DNA of 33,267 nt from Aquisphaera insulae (lineage in GTDB: Bacteria; Planctomycetota; Planctomycetia; Isosphaerales; Isosphaeraceae), in NCBI RefSeq assembly GCF_011064615.1, contig NZ_JAALJH010000091.1:1-33267 (forward strand), read 5' to 3'. Shown one piece after another: positions 8,415 through 16,686 of this stretch. Made by a program: the position numbers and the translations under genes. How positions within the stretch are numbered: position 1 is the first letter of the stretch; every line of letters starts with the position of its first letter. The notes beneath the pieces are model-generated. The model saw only the letters and a list, made by a program, of their open reading frames with translations, did not search any database and was not told where the DNA came from.

Positions 8415-9782
8415 TCATGAGCCGTGTCCGGCCCGGCCATCCGCGCTGGTCACCTTCGTCCCCTGTTCATCGCGACGGGTGATGACGACGGGCTCGGTCT
8501 TCACGGAAAGCCCCGGGCGGATCAACTGGAGCCCTTCCACGATCACCGGCGAGCCGGCGTCCAGGCCCCTGGCGATGACGCGGAGACCGTCGAACGACTG
8601 GCCGGCGACGACCCTCCGGACTGCCACCTTGCCGTCCTTGTCCACGACATGCACGATCGTGCCGGTGTCCGATTCCACCACGGCCGGCGCGGGGACGACG
8701 ACGACGTCCTTGAGCTCATCCACGGTCATCCGGACCTTGACGTACTCGCCCGGGAGGAGCTTGCCGCCGGGATTCGGGATCCGGGCCTTGGCCAGGAACG
8801 TGGAGGTCGTCTCGTCCACGTTGTTGTCGATGAAGTAGCAACGGCCGGCGTGGGGATGCTCGAGCGGGCCGTTCCGGCCCGGCCGCGTGAGCCGGACCGC
8901 CAGCCCTCCCTGGATCAGCTCCGTGGTGTGGTCCAGGTCCCGGGAGCTGAGGCGGAGATCCACGCCCATCGGGTCGAGCTGCTGGATCGTCGCCAGGTCG
9001 CTGAACGCCCCGCCGCCCGAGGCGTCCGGGCCGACGAGGTTGCCGACCTTGACCCGAGCCTCGCCGATCCGACCGTCGATCGGGGCCACCATGCGGCAAT
9101 ACCCCAGGTTCAGCTCGGCGTCCCGGACCGCCGCCTTCGCCGCCGAGATCTGGGCCTCGGCCGCGGCGATCCCCACGTCGTAATCCGCGCCAGCCTGGGC
9201 GAGGTTCGCCCGATCGGCCTCGACCTGCGACTCCCAGCGGCGGCGGTCCGCCTCCGACTTGTCCAGGTCCTCCACCGACCCCGCCTTGCGGGCGACCAAA
9301 GCCGCGTTCCGCTTCTCCTGGATCTTCGCCAGCACGAGCTGCGCCCGGTCGAGATCGAGCTGGGCGGTGGAGACCTCGCGAGCCTTGGACTCGCGGGCCT
9401 TGCGGAGCGTCGCCTGGGCCTCGGCCATCCTGGAACGGGCCGAGTCCAGGGCCACGCGATAAGGCTCCTCATCGATGACGAGCAGGAGCTGGCCCTTCTT
9501 GACCATGGCCCCTTCCTCGAAGTGCCGCTCGGTCAGGAAGCCGCGCACCCGCGCCCGGATCGTCACGCTCTCCAGCGCCCGGGTCGTGCCGTTGGGGACG
9601 ACCTCGATCGGCACGTTCATGATCCGGGACTCGACCACGCCCACCGTCGGCGCCGGCGGGGCCGCGGGGACCGCCGCCTTCTGGCACCCCGCCAGGCCGG
9701 CCAGGAGCAGCCCGACCGCCCCGAACAGCGTGCTGCTGGCGAGTCGAGCCCGACTCGATCGACCGTTCTCTCGTGCTCCCAT
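8415..9782 (-). CDS. AcrA-like RND periplasmic adaptor lipoprotein
   Basis: About 455 residues. The start ATG at 9782 has GGGAGGGG seven bases upstream. The signal peptide ends in the lipobox LAGC, followed by QKAA, so it is a lipoprotein. Next come the first barrel/lipoyl half (PNGTTRALESVTIRARVRGF), a long coiled-coil hairpin of about residues 140-240 rich in Ala, Lys, Arg and Glu, the returning lipoyl half (LGYCRMVAPIDGRIGEARVKVGN), the beta-barrel and the membrane-proximal domain (VVVPAPAVVESDTGTIVHVV). It links the RND permease encoded next on the same strand to an outer-membrane channel. The hairpin is longer than in AcrA, which could suit a channel of different geometry. A strong promoter candidate lies about 175 bases upstream. 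Confidence 0.92.
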   Translation of the reverse strand: MGARENGRSSRARLASSTLFGAVGLLLAGLAGCQKAAVPAAPPAPTVGVVESRIMNVPIEVVPNGTTRALESVTIRARVRGFLTERHFEEGAMVKKGQLLLVIDEEPYRVALDSARSRMAEAQATLRKARESKAREVSTAQLDLDRAQLVLAKIQEKRNAALVARKAGSVEDLDKSEADRRRWESQVEADRANLAQAGADYDVGIAAAEAQISAAKAAVRDAELNLGYCRMVAPIDGRIGEARVKVGNLVGPDASGGGAFSDLATIQQLDPMGVDLRLSSRDLDHTTELIQGGLAVRLTRPGRNGPLEHPHAGRCYFIDNNVDETTSTFLAKARIPNPGGKLLPGEYVKVRMTVDELKDVVVVPAPAVVESDTGTIVHVVDKDGKVAVRRVVAGQSFDGLRVIARGLDAGSPVIVEGLQLIRPGLSVKTEPVVITRRDEQGTKVTSADGRAGHGS

Positions 9783-9956
9783 GTCCAGGCCCCTCCCAAG
9801 AAAATCCAGCGCGCGCACGGCCGCCGCCCGGGACCAGCCCAGTCGTCGCCATCGTCGCTCCGCGATCACGGACGGCTGAAGCGGCCGCCGCGTCATCAAG
9901 GCATGTGCGCCGGGACAAGGACCCACCGTTCGGCAGGCCTCCCGTCAATTGAAACC

Positions 9957-9984
9957 ATCATAGTTACGATTGGGTTCGGGTCAA
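9957..9984 (-). promoter_or_regulatory. Sigma-70-like promoter of the AcrAB-like operon
   Basis: Read on the minus strand, TTGACC (9984-9979), a 16-base spacer and TATGAT (9962-9957) form a good housekeeping promoter. Transcription would start near 9950 and leave a leader of about 170 bases before the adaptor start at 9782. Confidence 0.55.
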
Positions 9985-10342
9985 GACCCGGAGCCGAAAG
10001 TCGGCCTGATCCCGGGCTCCATCCCGTCCTCCCGAGCCAAAAAGAGCCGGACTTGGGGGTCTGCACCGAGTTTGTCGTCCGGAACGATCCTGGCGATTGC
10101 AATCAACACTCGATATTTGCCGATAATTCAGGTAACGAAGGCAACTGACGTAGCATCTAGGAAAAGACTGCGGTCTGGCTAATTCGGGTTACTGGGAAAT
10201 TTGGATAAACACCTTGAAGGGACCGTCGGCCCGGAGACGACCTCTATTGGTGAGTTGGCGGTCCCGCGTCCAGGGCGGAGCCTGCGGATGCGTGGATCGA
10301 TGAGCGCCGAAGTTCGTCGGGAGTGTACTTGTGGAGCGTCCG
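9985..10342. other. Intergenic region upstream of the YTV protein gene
   Basis: About 360 bases without a supportable gene. The stretch 10090-10215 is clearly more AT-rich than its surroundings and probably holds the promoter of the YTV gene. The best pair I can see is TTGCAA (10097-10102) and GATAAT (10122-10127), with an overlong 19-base spacer, so I do not assign it. The ribosome-binding site GGAG lies at about 10333-10336. Confidence 0.4.
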
Positions 10343-12607
10343 ATGTTGCGAAATCGACTCGCGGTGGCCGTCCTTGCCCTAGGACTGGGGCTGGTGGCCG
10401 TCGCGCACCCGGCCCGAGCAGCGAGCTACGCTGGTGGCGGCTCGCAGCGATGTTGCCCCGCGACCCAGGACTGTGGCGGGCATGTTGAATATCAGCTCCA
10501 GCGCCAGACGGTCCTCCGGAACGTCCAGGAGACCGTCTACGAGACGCAGCAGGTCCCGTACGTCCGGACCGTCTGCGAGACGGTGATGGAGCCGAAGACG
10601 ATCACGACGACCCGGAACGTGGTCCAGCAGCACGTCCGCGATGAGGTCTACACGGTGAACCGGCCGGTCTACCGGACGGTCAACCGCGAGGTCCAGTACA
10701 CGGTTCAGCGGAACGTCGCACGGCAGATCTGGAAGGACGTACCGTACACCGTTTACAAGCCTGTGCGCGAGACCCATTACGAGACGAAGGCCTACACGGT
10801 GCAGCGGCCCGTCCGCGAGACGACGTTGACCACCCAGGTCTACAACGTCTCTCGCCCGGTCCGCGAGACCTCGTTCAAGGACGTCCCCTACACGGTCTGC
10901 CGGCCGGTCCAGGAGACGTTCCTGAAGACGGTCAACCAGACCATCTGCCGGCCGGTCCAGGAGACATCCTACAAGACGGTCTCGTACTGCGTGCAGCGGC
11001 CCGTCCAGAAGGTCTGCTACCGCACCGTGCCCTACACGGTGCAGGTGCCGGTCCAGACGACGGTCCTCCAGAGCCAGCCCACGACCGTCATGGTCCCGGT
11101 CCGTCAGACGGCCTACAAGACCGTGCCCTACACGGTCTGCCGGCCCGTCAGCGAGACCGTGATCAAGGAGTGCCGGTACACGGTCCGCGTCCCGGTCCAG
11201 CGCACCGAGATGAAGACGTGCACCTACACGGTCTGCCGCCCGGTGCGCGAGACCGTGATGAAGGAGTGCCGGTACACGGTCTGCAAGCCGGTCCAGACGA
11301 CGACCATGAAGACGGTCTGCAAGACGGTCTGCAACACCGTCCAGGAGACCCAGTATCGGGACGTCTGCGAGACCGTCTGCGTGCCCAAGACCGTCTGCCA
11401 GCAGGTCACCCGCCAGTGCGGCCGGTGGGTCGAGCAGGCCTACACCGTGCCGGGCAAGACCGTCTGCGTCAACGGCTGCCTGGTCCAGTGCCCGCCGACG
11501 ACCTGCGTGAAGAAGGTCTGGTGCCCCCAGACGGTCGTGGAGAACGTCTCCAGCACCGTCTACGAGCGGCAGCAGATCCGCAAGCAGGTCCCGGTCACCG
11601 TCTGCAAGCAGGTGCCGACGACGGTCACCGAGCAGGTCCCCGTCACCACCTGCACGATGGTCTCCGAGGAGGTCGTCAAGCAGGTCCCGGTCACCGTCTG
11701 CAAGACGGTCCAGGAGACGATGACCAAGCAGGTCCCCTACACGGTCTGCGAGTACGTCCCGCAGGAGATGGTCAAGCAGGTCCCGGTCACCGTCTGCAAG
11801 ATGGTCCAGGAGACCTGCACCAAGACCGTCCCCTACACGGTCTGCACGACCGAGGCCCGCACGGTCAACCGCTGCGTGCCCGTCACCGTGACCAAGATGT
11901 GCGCCAAGACCGAGTACCGCCAGGATCCCTACACGGTGACCTCGTTCGTGCCGGAGACGCAGTACAAGCAGGTCCCCTGCACCGTCACCCGCATGGTCCG
12001 CGAGGTCCAGGTCAAGCAGGTCCCCTGCACCGTCACCCGCATGGTCCCCCAGACCTGCGTGAAGCGCGTGCCGGTGATCACCTGCCGGATGGTGACCGAG
12101 CAGTGCACCAAGCAGGTCCCGGTGACCACCTGCCGGATGGTCAGCGAGACCCGCACCTGCCAGGTCCCCGTCACCACCTGCCGGACCGTGGCCGAGACCT
12201 GCGTCAAGAAGGTCTGCCAGACGGTCTGCGAGACCGTGACCGAACCGTGCGTCAAGATCGTCCCCCAGACCGTCTGCGAGATCCAGACCGTCCAGTGCGT
12301 CAAGAAGGTGCCCTACACCACCTGCCAGCAGGTCGTCGAGTCCAAGGTCGTCCACTGCCCGGTGACCGTGCCCAAGCAGGTCACCGAGGTGAAGACGGTC
12401 TGCGTGCCGAAGACCGTCTGCAAGCAGGTCCCGGTGGAGGTCTGCGTGAAGGTCCCCGTCGTCGTCCATTGCGAGCCGGCGGTCCTCCCCTCCTCGCAGA
12501 GCGTCCTCGCCACGGCCCAGTCGGTGCCCCTGAGCACCGTCCCCCCGTGCGACCCGTGCGACGCCAAGCACCCGTTCTTCAAGCGGTTCAGCCTCCTCCA
12601 TCACTGA
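10343..12607 (+). CDS. Cysteine-rich YTV-repeat protein, probable cell-envelope structural protein
   Basis: 754 residues. The ATG at 10343 has GGAG six bases upstream, and the signal peptide ends at ARA-AS. From about residue 55 the whole protein is made of a degenerate unit of about 16 residues, for example YTVCRPVQETFLKTV, with Thr-Val, Pro-Val and Glu-Thr recurring in register. Repeats near the N-terminus carry Tyr and few Cys; from about residue 300 on the unit becomes PVTVCKxVxET and Cys occurs every 8-16 residues, about 56 in all by hand count. YTV-motif proteins are known from planctomycetes such as Rhodopirellula, where giant Cys-rich forms are found in cell-wall preparations. Disulfide cross-linking is therefore a likely role (inferred). 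The last 40 residues are a Ser/Pro/Cys tail. A strong terminator follows, and the gene stands alone. Confidence 0.85.
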   Translation: MLRNRLAVAVLALGLGLVAVAHPARAASYAGGGSQRCCPATQDCGGHVEYQLQRQTVLRNVQETVYETQQVPYVRTVCETVMEPKTITTTRNVVQQHVRDEVYTVNRPVYRTVNREVQYTVQRNVARQIWKDVPYTVYKPVRETHYETKAYTVQRPVRETTLTTQVYNVSRPVRETSFKDVPYTVCRPVQETFLKTVNQTICRPVQETSYKTVSYCVQRPVQKVCYRTVPYTVQVPVQTTVLQSQPTTVMVPVRQTAYKTVPYTVCRPVSETVIKECRYTVRVPVQRTEMKTCTYTVCRPVRETVMKECRYTVCKPVQTTTMKTVCKTVCNTVQETQYRDVCETVCVPKTVCQQVTRQCGRWVEQAYTVPGKTVCVNGCLVQCPPTTCVKKVWCPQTVVENVSSTVYERQQIRKQVPVTVCKQVPTTVTEQVPVTTCTMVSEEVVKQVPVTVCKTVQETMTKQVPYTVCEYVPQEMVKQVPVTVCKMVQETCTKTVPYTVCTTEARTVNRCVPVTVTKMCAKTEYRQDPYTVTSFVPETQYKQVPCTVTRMVREVQVKQVPCTVTRMVPQTCVKRVPVITCRMVTEQCTKQVPVTTCRMVSETRTCQVPVTTCRTVAETCVKKVCQTVCETVTEPCVKIVPQTVCEIQTVQCVKKVPYTTCQQVVESKVVHCPVTVPKQVTEVKTVCVPKTVCKQVPVEVCVKVPVVVHCEPAVLPSSQSVLATAQSVPLSTVPPCDPCDAKHPFFKRFSLLHH

Positions 12608-12689
12608 GATCGGATGAGGTAACGTAGGCCGCCCGCCGTCCGTCCAACTCCGTGACACGGGACAGATTTCGGCGCTCCCGTAACGGCAG

Positions 12690-12728
12690 ACGCCCTCCGG
12701 ATGAACAATCCGGAGGGTGTTTGTATTT
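12690..12728 (+). terminator. Rho-independent terminator of the YTV gene
   Basis: The stem CCCTCCGGAT (12693-12702) pairs with ATCCGGAGGG (12708-12717) around the loop GAACA, and three more pairs extend it outward. TTTGTATTT follows. It lies about 85 bases after the stop codon. Confidence 0.85.
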
Positions 12729-12906
12729 CGAACCCGGGCCATTTCGCCCCGGTCGCACGTCATCCATCGCGAGCCTGACATCGTACCCCCGAGCGGGCGC
12801 AAGAAAAACCGCCGAAGCGCGGGCCCGGCGGCATGCGGCTGCAATCGATCTTCGAACACGCCAATCCGTTCCTGGTTCTCTGTCAACACGAAGTAGTCGG
12901 GTAGCA

Positions 12907-12986
12907 GGACAGACAGGAATGTCTGTCCCCCGGGTTTAGAGCCAGGCCGTTCGGAGATTTCGGAGGACAGGCATTCCTGCCTGTCC
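12907..12986. repeat. Pair of mirror-image hairpin repeats
   Basis: Hairpin A (12907-12928) is GGACAGACA-GGAA-TGTCTGTCC; hairpin B (12965-12986) is GGACAGGCA-TTCC-TGCCTGTCC. Each is a perfect 9-base stem with a 4-base loop, and B matches the reverse complement of A at 20 of 22 positions, so the two are inverted copies of one element. They lie between the convergent YTV and CAP-domain genes and could act as terminators or RNA-end protectors in both directions. The remaining sequence of the gap (12729-12906) shows nothing I can name. Confidence 0.8.
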
Positions 12987-13021
12987 TGTAGCCAACCCCA
13001 CCATGGAAGTGTGACGAAGCT

Positions 13022-13924
13022 CTACTGCGACAGCCCGAAAACCTGCGTGAAGTAGGTCACCCCGTTGATCGACACGACGCCGACGCCGATGTCGGCGTAG
13101 AGGGTGCTGAGCAGGTTCTCGCGGTGGGGCGAGGAGTTGATCCAGCCGTCGAGTGCGGCCTCGGGGGTGCCGTCGGACAGGAAGCCGACGTAGAGGTTCT
13201 CGCCCCAGGCCATCGCGTTGTAGCCCTGGGCGGCGATCCGATCGGCGGGCCCCACGCCGTTGATGACGTGGGCGAAGGTCCCCGTGGACGCCATCGCCTG
13301 CGACTGCTGCCGCGCGGCGCGGGCGAGCTCGAGATTCCAGGCAACCGGCGGCAGCCCGTTCTCCTTGCGGAACGCATTGGTGAGGTCGACCACGGCCTGC
13401 TCCTGGGCGGTCGCCGGCCCGGCGAGCGGATCGACGGGGGCGGGGGCGGCCGGGGGAGGCGCGGGCGTCGGCGTCGGTGCCGGAGCGGGCGTCGCCGGTA
13501 CCTGGGGCGGGGCCTCGGCCTGGGTGGGATTTGTCTGCTCCGGCGCCGTCGTGGCGATCGGAGCCGCGGCGACGGTCTGCGGAGTCTTGCCCTTCGGATG
13601 CGTGTTGCGACCCTTCGCGTGAGCGTTGGCCCTCGCCCGCGCGTTGGCCTTCGCCCGCGCGGCGGCCTGGGCCTTCGCAAGGGCCTTCGCCTGGGCCTGC
13701 TTCGCGGCGGCCTGCTTGCGCGATCCGGGCTGGTCCTTGGTGCTCGTCTCGTCCTTCGACTTCTTGTGCAATTTGGCCGGCGTCGAGGCCGCCCTCACGG
13801 TCCGCCCTTCGGAAGGACTGGTCGTGGTGACGAATGCCAATGTCAGGCCCCCGAGGACCGCGGCATGCTGGGAAAGGAAGCTCGGTGTCGGACTCGTGGC
13901 TCGGCCGCGGCCTCGTCGGATCAT
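13022..13924 (-). CDS. CAP/SCP-domain exported protein with Ala/Lys-rich and Pro-rich linkers
   Basis: 300 residues. The ATG at 13924 follows GGGAG with a 5-base gap; a GTG six bases earlier is less likely. The N-terminus is basic, then has a moderately hydrophobic stretch (VLGGLTLAFV), so it is exported or membrane-anchored. Residues about 65-105 are almost only Ala, Lys, Arg and Gln, like the tails of bacterial histone-H1-like proteins; residues about 125-165 are Pro/Ala/Thr-rich. The C-terminal 130 residues are a CAP (cysteine-rich secretory protein/PR-1) domain: LTNAFRKENGLPPVAW, a histidine in TFAHVI, WGENLYVG and the HRENLL motif. Bacterial CAP proteins have few known functions; the basic linker could bind an acidic envelope polymer or nucleic acid (inferred). 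Confidence 0.85.
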   Translation of the reverse strand: MIRRGRGRATSPTPSFLSQHAAVLGGLTLAFVTTTSPSEGRTVRAASTPAKLHKKSKDETSTKDQPGSRKQAAAKQAQAKALAKAQAAARAKANARARANAHAKGRNTHPKGKTPQTVAAAPIATTAPEQTNPTQAEAPPQVPATPAPAPTPTPAPPPAAPAPVDPLAGPATAQEQAVVDLTNAFRKENGLPPVAWNLELARAARQQSQAMASTGTFAHVINGVGPADRIAAQGYNAMAWGENLYVGFLSDGTPEAALDGWINSSPHRENLLSTLYADIGVGVVSINGVTYFTQVFGLSQ

Positions 13925-14105
13925 AGGCACTCCCTTCGCTGGGCGGGTCGTCGTCGATTCGCGGCAAGTCTACACGCCGAGGAGGGAGGCAGGCTGAACC
14001 AAAAAGGACAATCCGGTGCGGTCGGCCCGCGCGACCGTCTCGACCGGGCTGTCCCGGCCAGGGCGTCGATCCGACGTCGCGAAGGCGACGGGCGGGGGGT
14101 TGTTC

Positions 14106-14134
14106 TTGACCGCTTCGGGGGTTGGTCATAAGAT
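14106..14134 (+). promoter_or_regulatory. Sigma-70-like promoter of the methyltransferase operon
   Basis: TTGACC (14106-14111), a 17-base spacer and TAAGAT (14129-14134). The start of transcription would be near 14141, about 80 bases before the first gene. Confidence 0.5.
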
Positions 14135-14219
14135 CCGCGCGGTGGGTGGATGGCCGGCGGGAGATCGGCGATCGCCCGCGGCCGTCCCGGACGGCGAGGC
14201 TCAGGGAGGAGCGACGGGG

Positions 14220-14933
14220 ATGCGGGATCACAACAAGGCGTTCTGCCGCCTGGCGGCGGAGACCATCGACTGTCCGGCGCCGGTCTTCGAGTTCGGGTCC
14301 TACCAGGTGGAGGGCCAGGAAGGGTACGCCAACCTCCGCGCCTTCTTCCCGGGCAAGGACTACGTGGGCTGCGACATGCGGCCGGGTCCCGGGGTGGACC
14401 GCGTCGAGGACGTCACCGCGATCAGCCTGCCGGACGGCTCGGCCGGCACGGTGCTCTGCATCGAGACGTTCGAGCACGTCTTCAAGGTCCATCGCGCCTT
14501 CGACGAGGTCTGGCGGATCCTCAGGCCGGGCGGCGTCTTCGTCATCACGACCCCGCTCAACTTCCGGATCCACGGCTATCCGGACGACTACTGGCGGATG
14601 ACCCCGAGCTGCCTGCGGCGGATGATGGCGCCCTATGAGGCGAGGATCTCCGGCTACCAGGGGCATGCCTCGTTCCCACACTCGGTCATGGCCGTCGGCG
14701 TGAAGCCCCCGGCTCCGTCCACCGCCGCCGCGCAACTCGGCCGGCTGGTCGCGGGATATCAGTCCTGGCTCCGGGACGCCGAGGCTGCCCTCCCGCTCAA
14801 GGCGAAGCTCCGCCGGGCGATCGGCCAGGTCTATCGCTCCAAGGGGGAGCGGCATCAACTGGCGGGCTATTACCAGTCGGAATTCGCCCTCGACCTGGGC
14901 GCGGGCGAGAAGCCCCTGGCGCAGGCGGGCTGA
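14220..14933 (+). CDS. Class I SAM-dependent methyltransferase
   Basis: 237 residues. The ATG at 14220 follows GGGAGGAG. The Rossmann core can be followed: VFEFGSYQVEG (motif I, with Gly in a slightly unusual spacing), YVGCDMRPGPGVDRVED (acidic loop for the SAM ribose), LPDGSAGTVLCIETFEHVF (motif IV region) and ILRPGGVFVITTP (motif VI). The following HGYPDDYWRMTPSCLRRMM is common in methyltransferases of the type found near glycan and lipid biosynthesis genes. The C-terminal 80 residues are helical and basic. First gene of an operon with a phosphohydrolase and a PPP-type phosphatase. The substrate is unknown. Confidence 0.88.
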   Translation: MRDHNKAFCRLAAETIDCPAPVFEFGSYQVEGQEGYANLRAFFPGKDYVGCDMRPGPGVDRVEDVTAISLPDGSAGTVLCIETFEHVFKVHRAFDEVWRILRPGGVFVITTPLNFRIHGYPDDYWRMTPSCLRRMMAPYEARISGYQGHASFPHSVMAVGVKPPAPSTAAAQLGRLVAGYQSWLRDAEAALPLKAKLRRAIGQVYRSKGERHQLAGYYQSEFALDLGAGEKPLAQAG

Positions 14934-15014
14934 TCCCTGTCGTCGAATCCGGTCCGTTGAGCGGGGGCACTCGTCCTCCGGGGAAGTCCCCGGGGGCTGC
15001 TGGGGAATCGATCC

Positions 15015-16682
15015 ATGCGGAATCCTGTCGATCGTCTCGTCGTACTCGGCCTCGACGGCGCCACCTGGACGGTCCTCGACCCGATGCGGCGTCGCGGCCT
15101 GATGCCGAACCTGGATGCCCTGCTCGCCGGCGCCGCCCATGGCACGCTCCGGTCGATCATCCCGCCGGTGACGACCGCGGCCTGGACCACCATGATGACG
15201 GGCTGCAACCCGCCGCGGCACGGCGTCTTCGATCATCGCTATTACGACGCCGCCGCCGGCCGGATGAAGGTCAACCATTCCGGCCGCGTCCGCGTCCCCA
15301 CGGTCTGGAAGCTCCTTTCCGACGCCGGACGATCGGTCGTCTCGCTCAACGTGCCGGGGATCTTCCCGCCCCCCAAGCTGCGCGGACTGGTCGTCTCCGG
15401 CATGGACGCCCCGCACCTGGACGGCGCCCTCCAGAGCTGCCCGGACTTCGGGGCCAGGCTCAAGGCCGAAGTCCCCGACTACTCGCTCCGCTACTTCTGG
15501 AAGCATGCCCCGAAGTCCCTGGAAGAGCTGCAGGTGAACGGCCGCCTCACGGTCGAGAGCTTCCTCGGACGCGCCCAGGGGGGGCTGCTCGCGGACCAGC
15601 ACGTCCCCGACTGGTCCGTCCTGATGGTCCAGTTCCAGAACCTGGACCCGTTCCAGCATCGCGTCTGGCGCTATCTGAACGTGGACGAGACCGGCATCGA
15701 TGAGCCCGCCTGGAACGCCGCGGCCGGCGAGGTCATGCGCGGCCTCGACCGGGCGATCGGCCTCCTCTGCGAGCTGGCCGAGCGTCGCGATGCCGCCGTG
15801 ATGGTGGTGAGCGATCATGGGTTCGGGCCCTGCCTGGGGCGGATCGACGTCAATCGGATCCTCGTCGACGCCGGCGTGGCCCGCCTCCCGGGCGCGGTCG
15901 GAAGCCTCCGGAGGCGGATGAAGCAGGCGCGGGACCACCTCCGCGTCTGGCGGGCGAAGCGGCACGACCCGACGGCCCGGTCCGCCTCGTTCGACCACTC
16001 GATCTCGTCCCAATTCCCGTTCGACTGGAAGCGGACCATCGCCTTCGCCCCCCATCAGGACACCGCGGCGATGATCTACGTGAACTCCCCCGCCCGCCGC
16101 GGGACCACCCGCGACACCGCGGCGCTCTTCTCCCCGCGCCAGATCGAGGACGCCTGCCGCGCCGCCGAGGAGGCCCTCGCGGCGGCCCGCCATCCCGAGA
16201 CCGGCCAGAAGCTCTTCCCGACGATCATCCGCATGGCGGAGACCTACGATCTCGACCCGGCGCGAGAGGGCTATCCCGACCTGATCGCCATGCCCGATGA
16301 GCCCTACTGGGTCCGGACCCGATTCACCGGCAAGGCCGCCTGGGTGACCCCCGACCCCAACCTGCCGGGCACGCATCGTCCCGAAGGCGTCGTCGCGCTC
16401 GCCGGCGTGGGCTTGACGCCCGGCCGCTCCCTCAAGGCCCGCCTGATCGACGCCACGCCGACCATCCTGGACCTCCTGGGTATGCCGATCCCGGAGCACA
16501 TCGAGGGACGCCCGATCCACGCGGCCGGCGATCCGGAGCCCGCGATCGAGGCCCCCGCCGCCGTCCGTCAGGACCTGGCACAATCCGTGATTGATGGCCC
16601 TCATCGTCGCGGCTTCGAGTACACTGACGAGGAGCAGGCCATCCTGGAGCAGCGACTCGCGGACCTCGGCTACCTGGAATGA
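15015..16682 (+). CDS. Alkaline-phosphatase-superfamily phosphodiesterase/phosphohydrolase
   Basis: 555 residues. The ATG at 15015 has GGGGAA seven bases upstream. The protein starts with VVLGLDGATWTVLDP, giving the first metal-binding Asp (residue 14); the nucleophile region is IIPPVTTAAWTTMMTG (Thr53 or Thr54); NLDPFQHRVW and VVSDHGFGP supply further Asp/His metal ligands. These are signatures of the type I phosphodiesterase/nucleotide pyrophosphatase branch. No signal peptide is evident, so it probably acts in the cytoplasm. The C-terminus (PTILDLLGMPIPEHIEGRPI) is the usual end of the family. It lies 81 bases after the methyltransferase and 4 bases before a PPP-type phosphatase, so all three are likely co-transcribed. 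The substrate cannot be told. Confidence 0.9.
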   Translation: MRNPVDRLVVLGLDGATWTVLDPMRRRGLMPNLDALLAGAAHGTLRSIIPPVTTAAWTTMMTGCNPPRHGVFDHRYYDAAAGRMKVNHSGRVRVPTVWKLLSDAGRSVVSLNVPGIFPPPKLRGLVVSGMDAPHLDGALQSCPDFGARLKAEVPDYSLRYFWKHAPKSLEELQVNGRLTVESFLGRAQGGLLADQHVPDWSVLMVQFQNLDPFQHRVWRYLNVDETGIDEPAWNAAAGEVMRGLDRAIGLLCELAERRDAAVMVVSDHGFGPCLGRIDVNRILVDAGVARLPGAVGSLRRRMKQARDHLRVWRAKRHDPTARSASFDHSISSQFPFDWKRTIAFAPHQDTAAMIYVNSPARRGTTRDTAALFSPRQIEDACRAAEEALAAARHPETGQKLFPTIIRMAETYDLDPAREGYPDLIAMPDEPYWVRTRFTGKAAWVTPDPNLPGTHRPEGVVALAGVGLTPGRSLKARLIDATPTILDLLGMPIPEHIEGRPIHAAGDPEPAIEAPAAVRQDLAQSVIDGPHRRGFEYTDEEQAILEQRLADLGYLE

Positions 16683-16686
16683 CACC

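Noticed and set aside
10097..10127. TTGCAA...GATAAT as the YTV promoter
   Set aside because: The spacer is 19 bases and the position is over 200 bases from the start codon; too weak to assign.
11170..12627. Long plus-strand frame inside the YTV gene in another phase
   Set aside because: Same cause: repeat-driven absence of stops; Gly/Pro/Arg/Asp low complexity with no family features.
10379..12889. Very long open frame on the strand opposite the YTV gene (Asp/Leu/Gly/His-rich product)
   Set aside because: It is the mirror of the 48-base coding repeat: the YTV codons contain few complements of stop codons. The product is low complexity and it has no start signal of its own.
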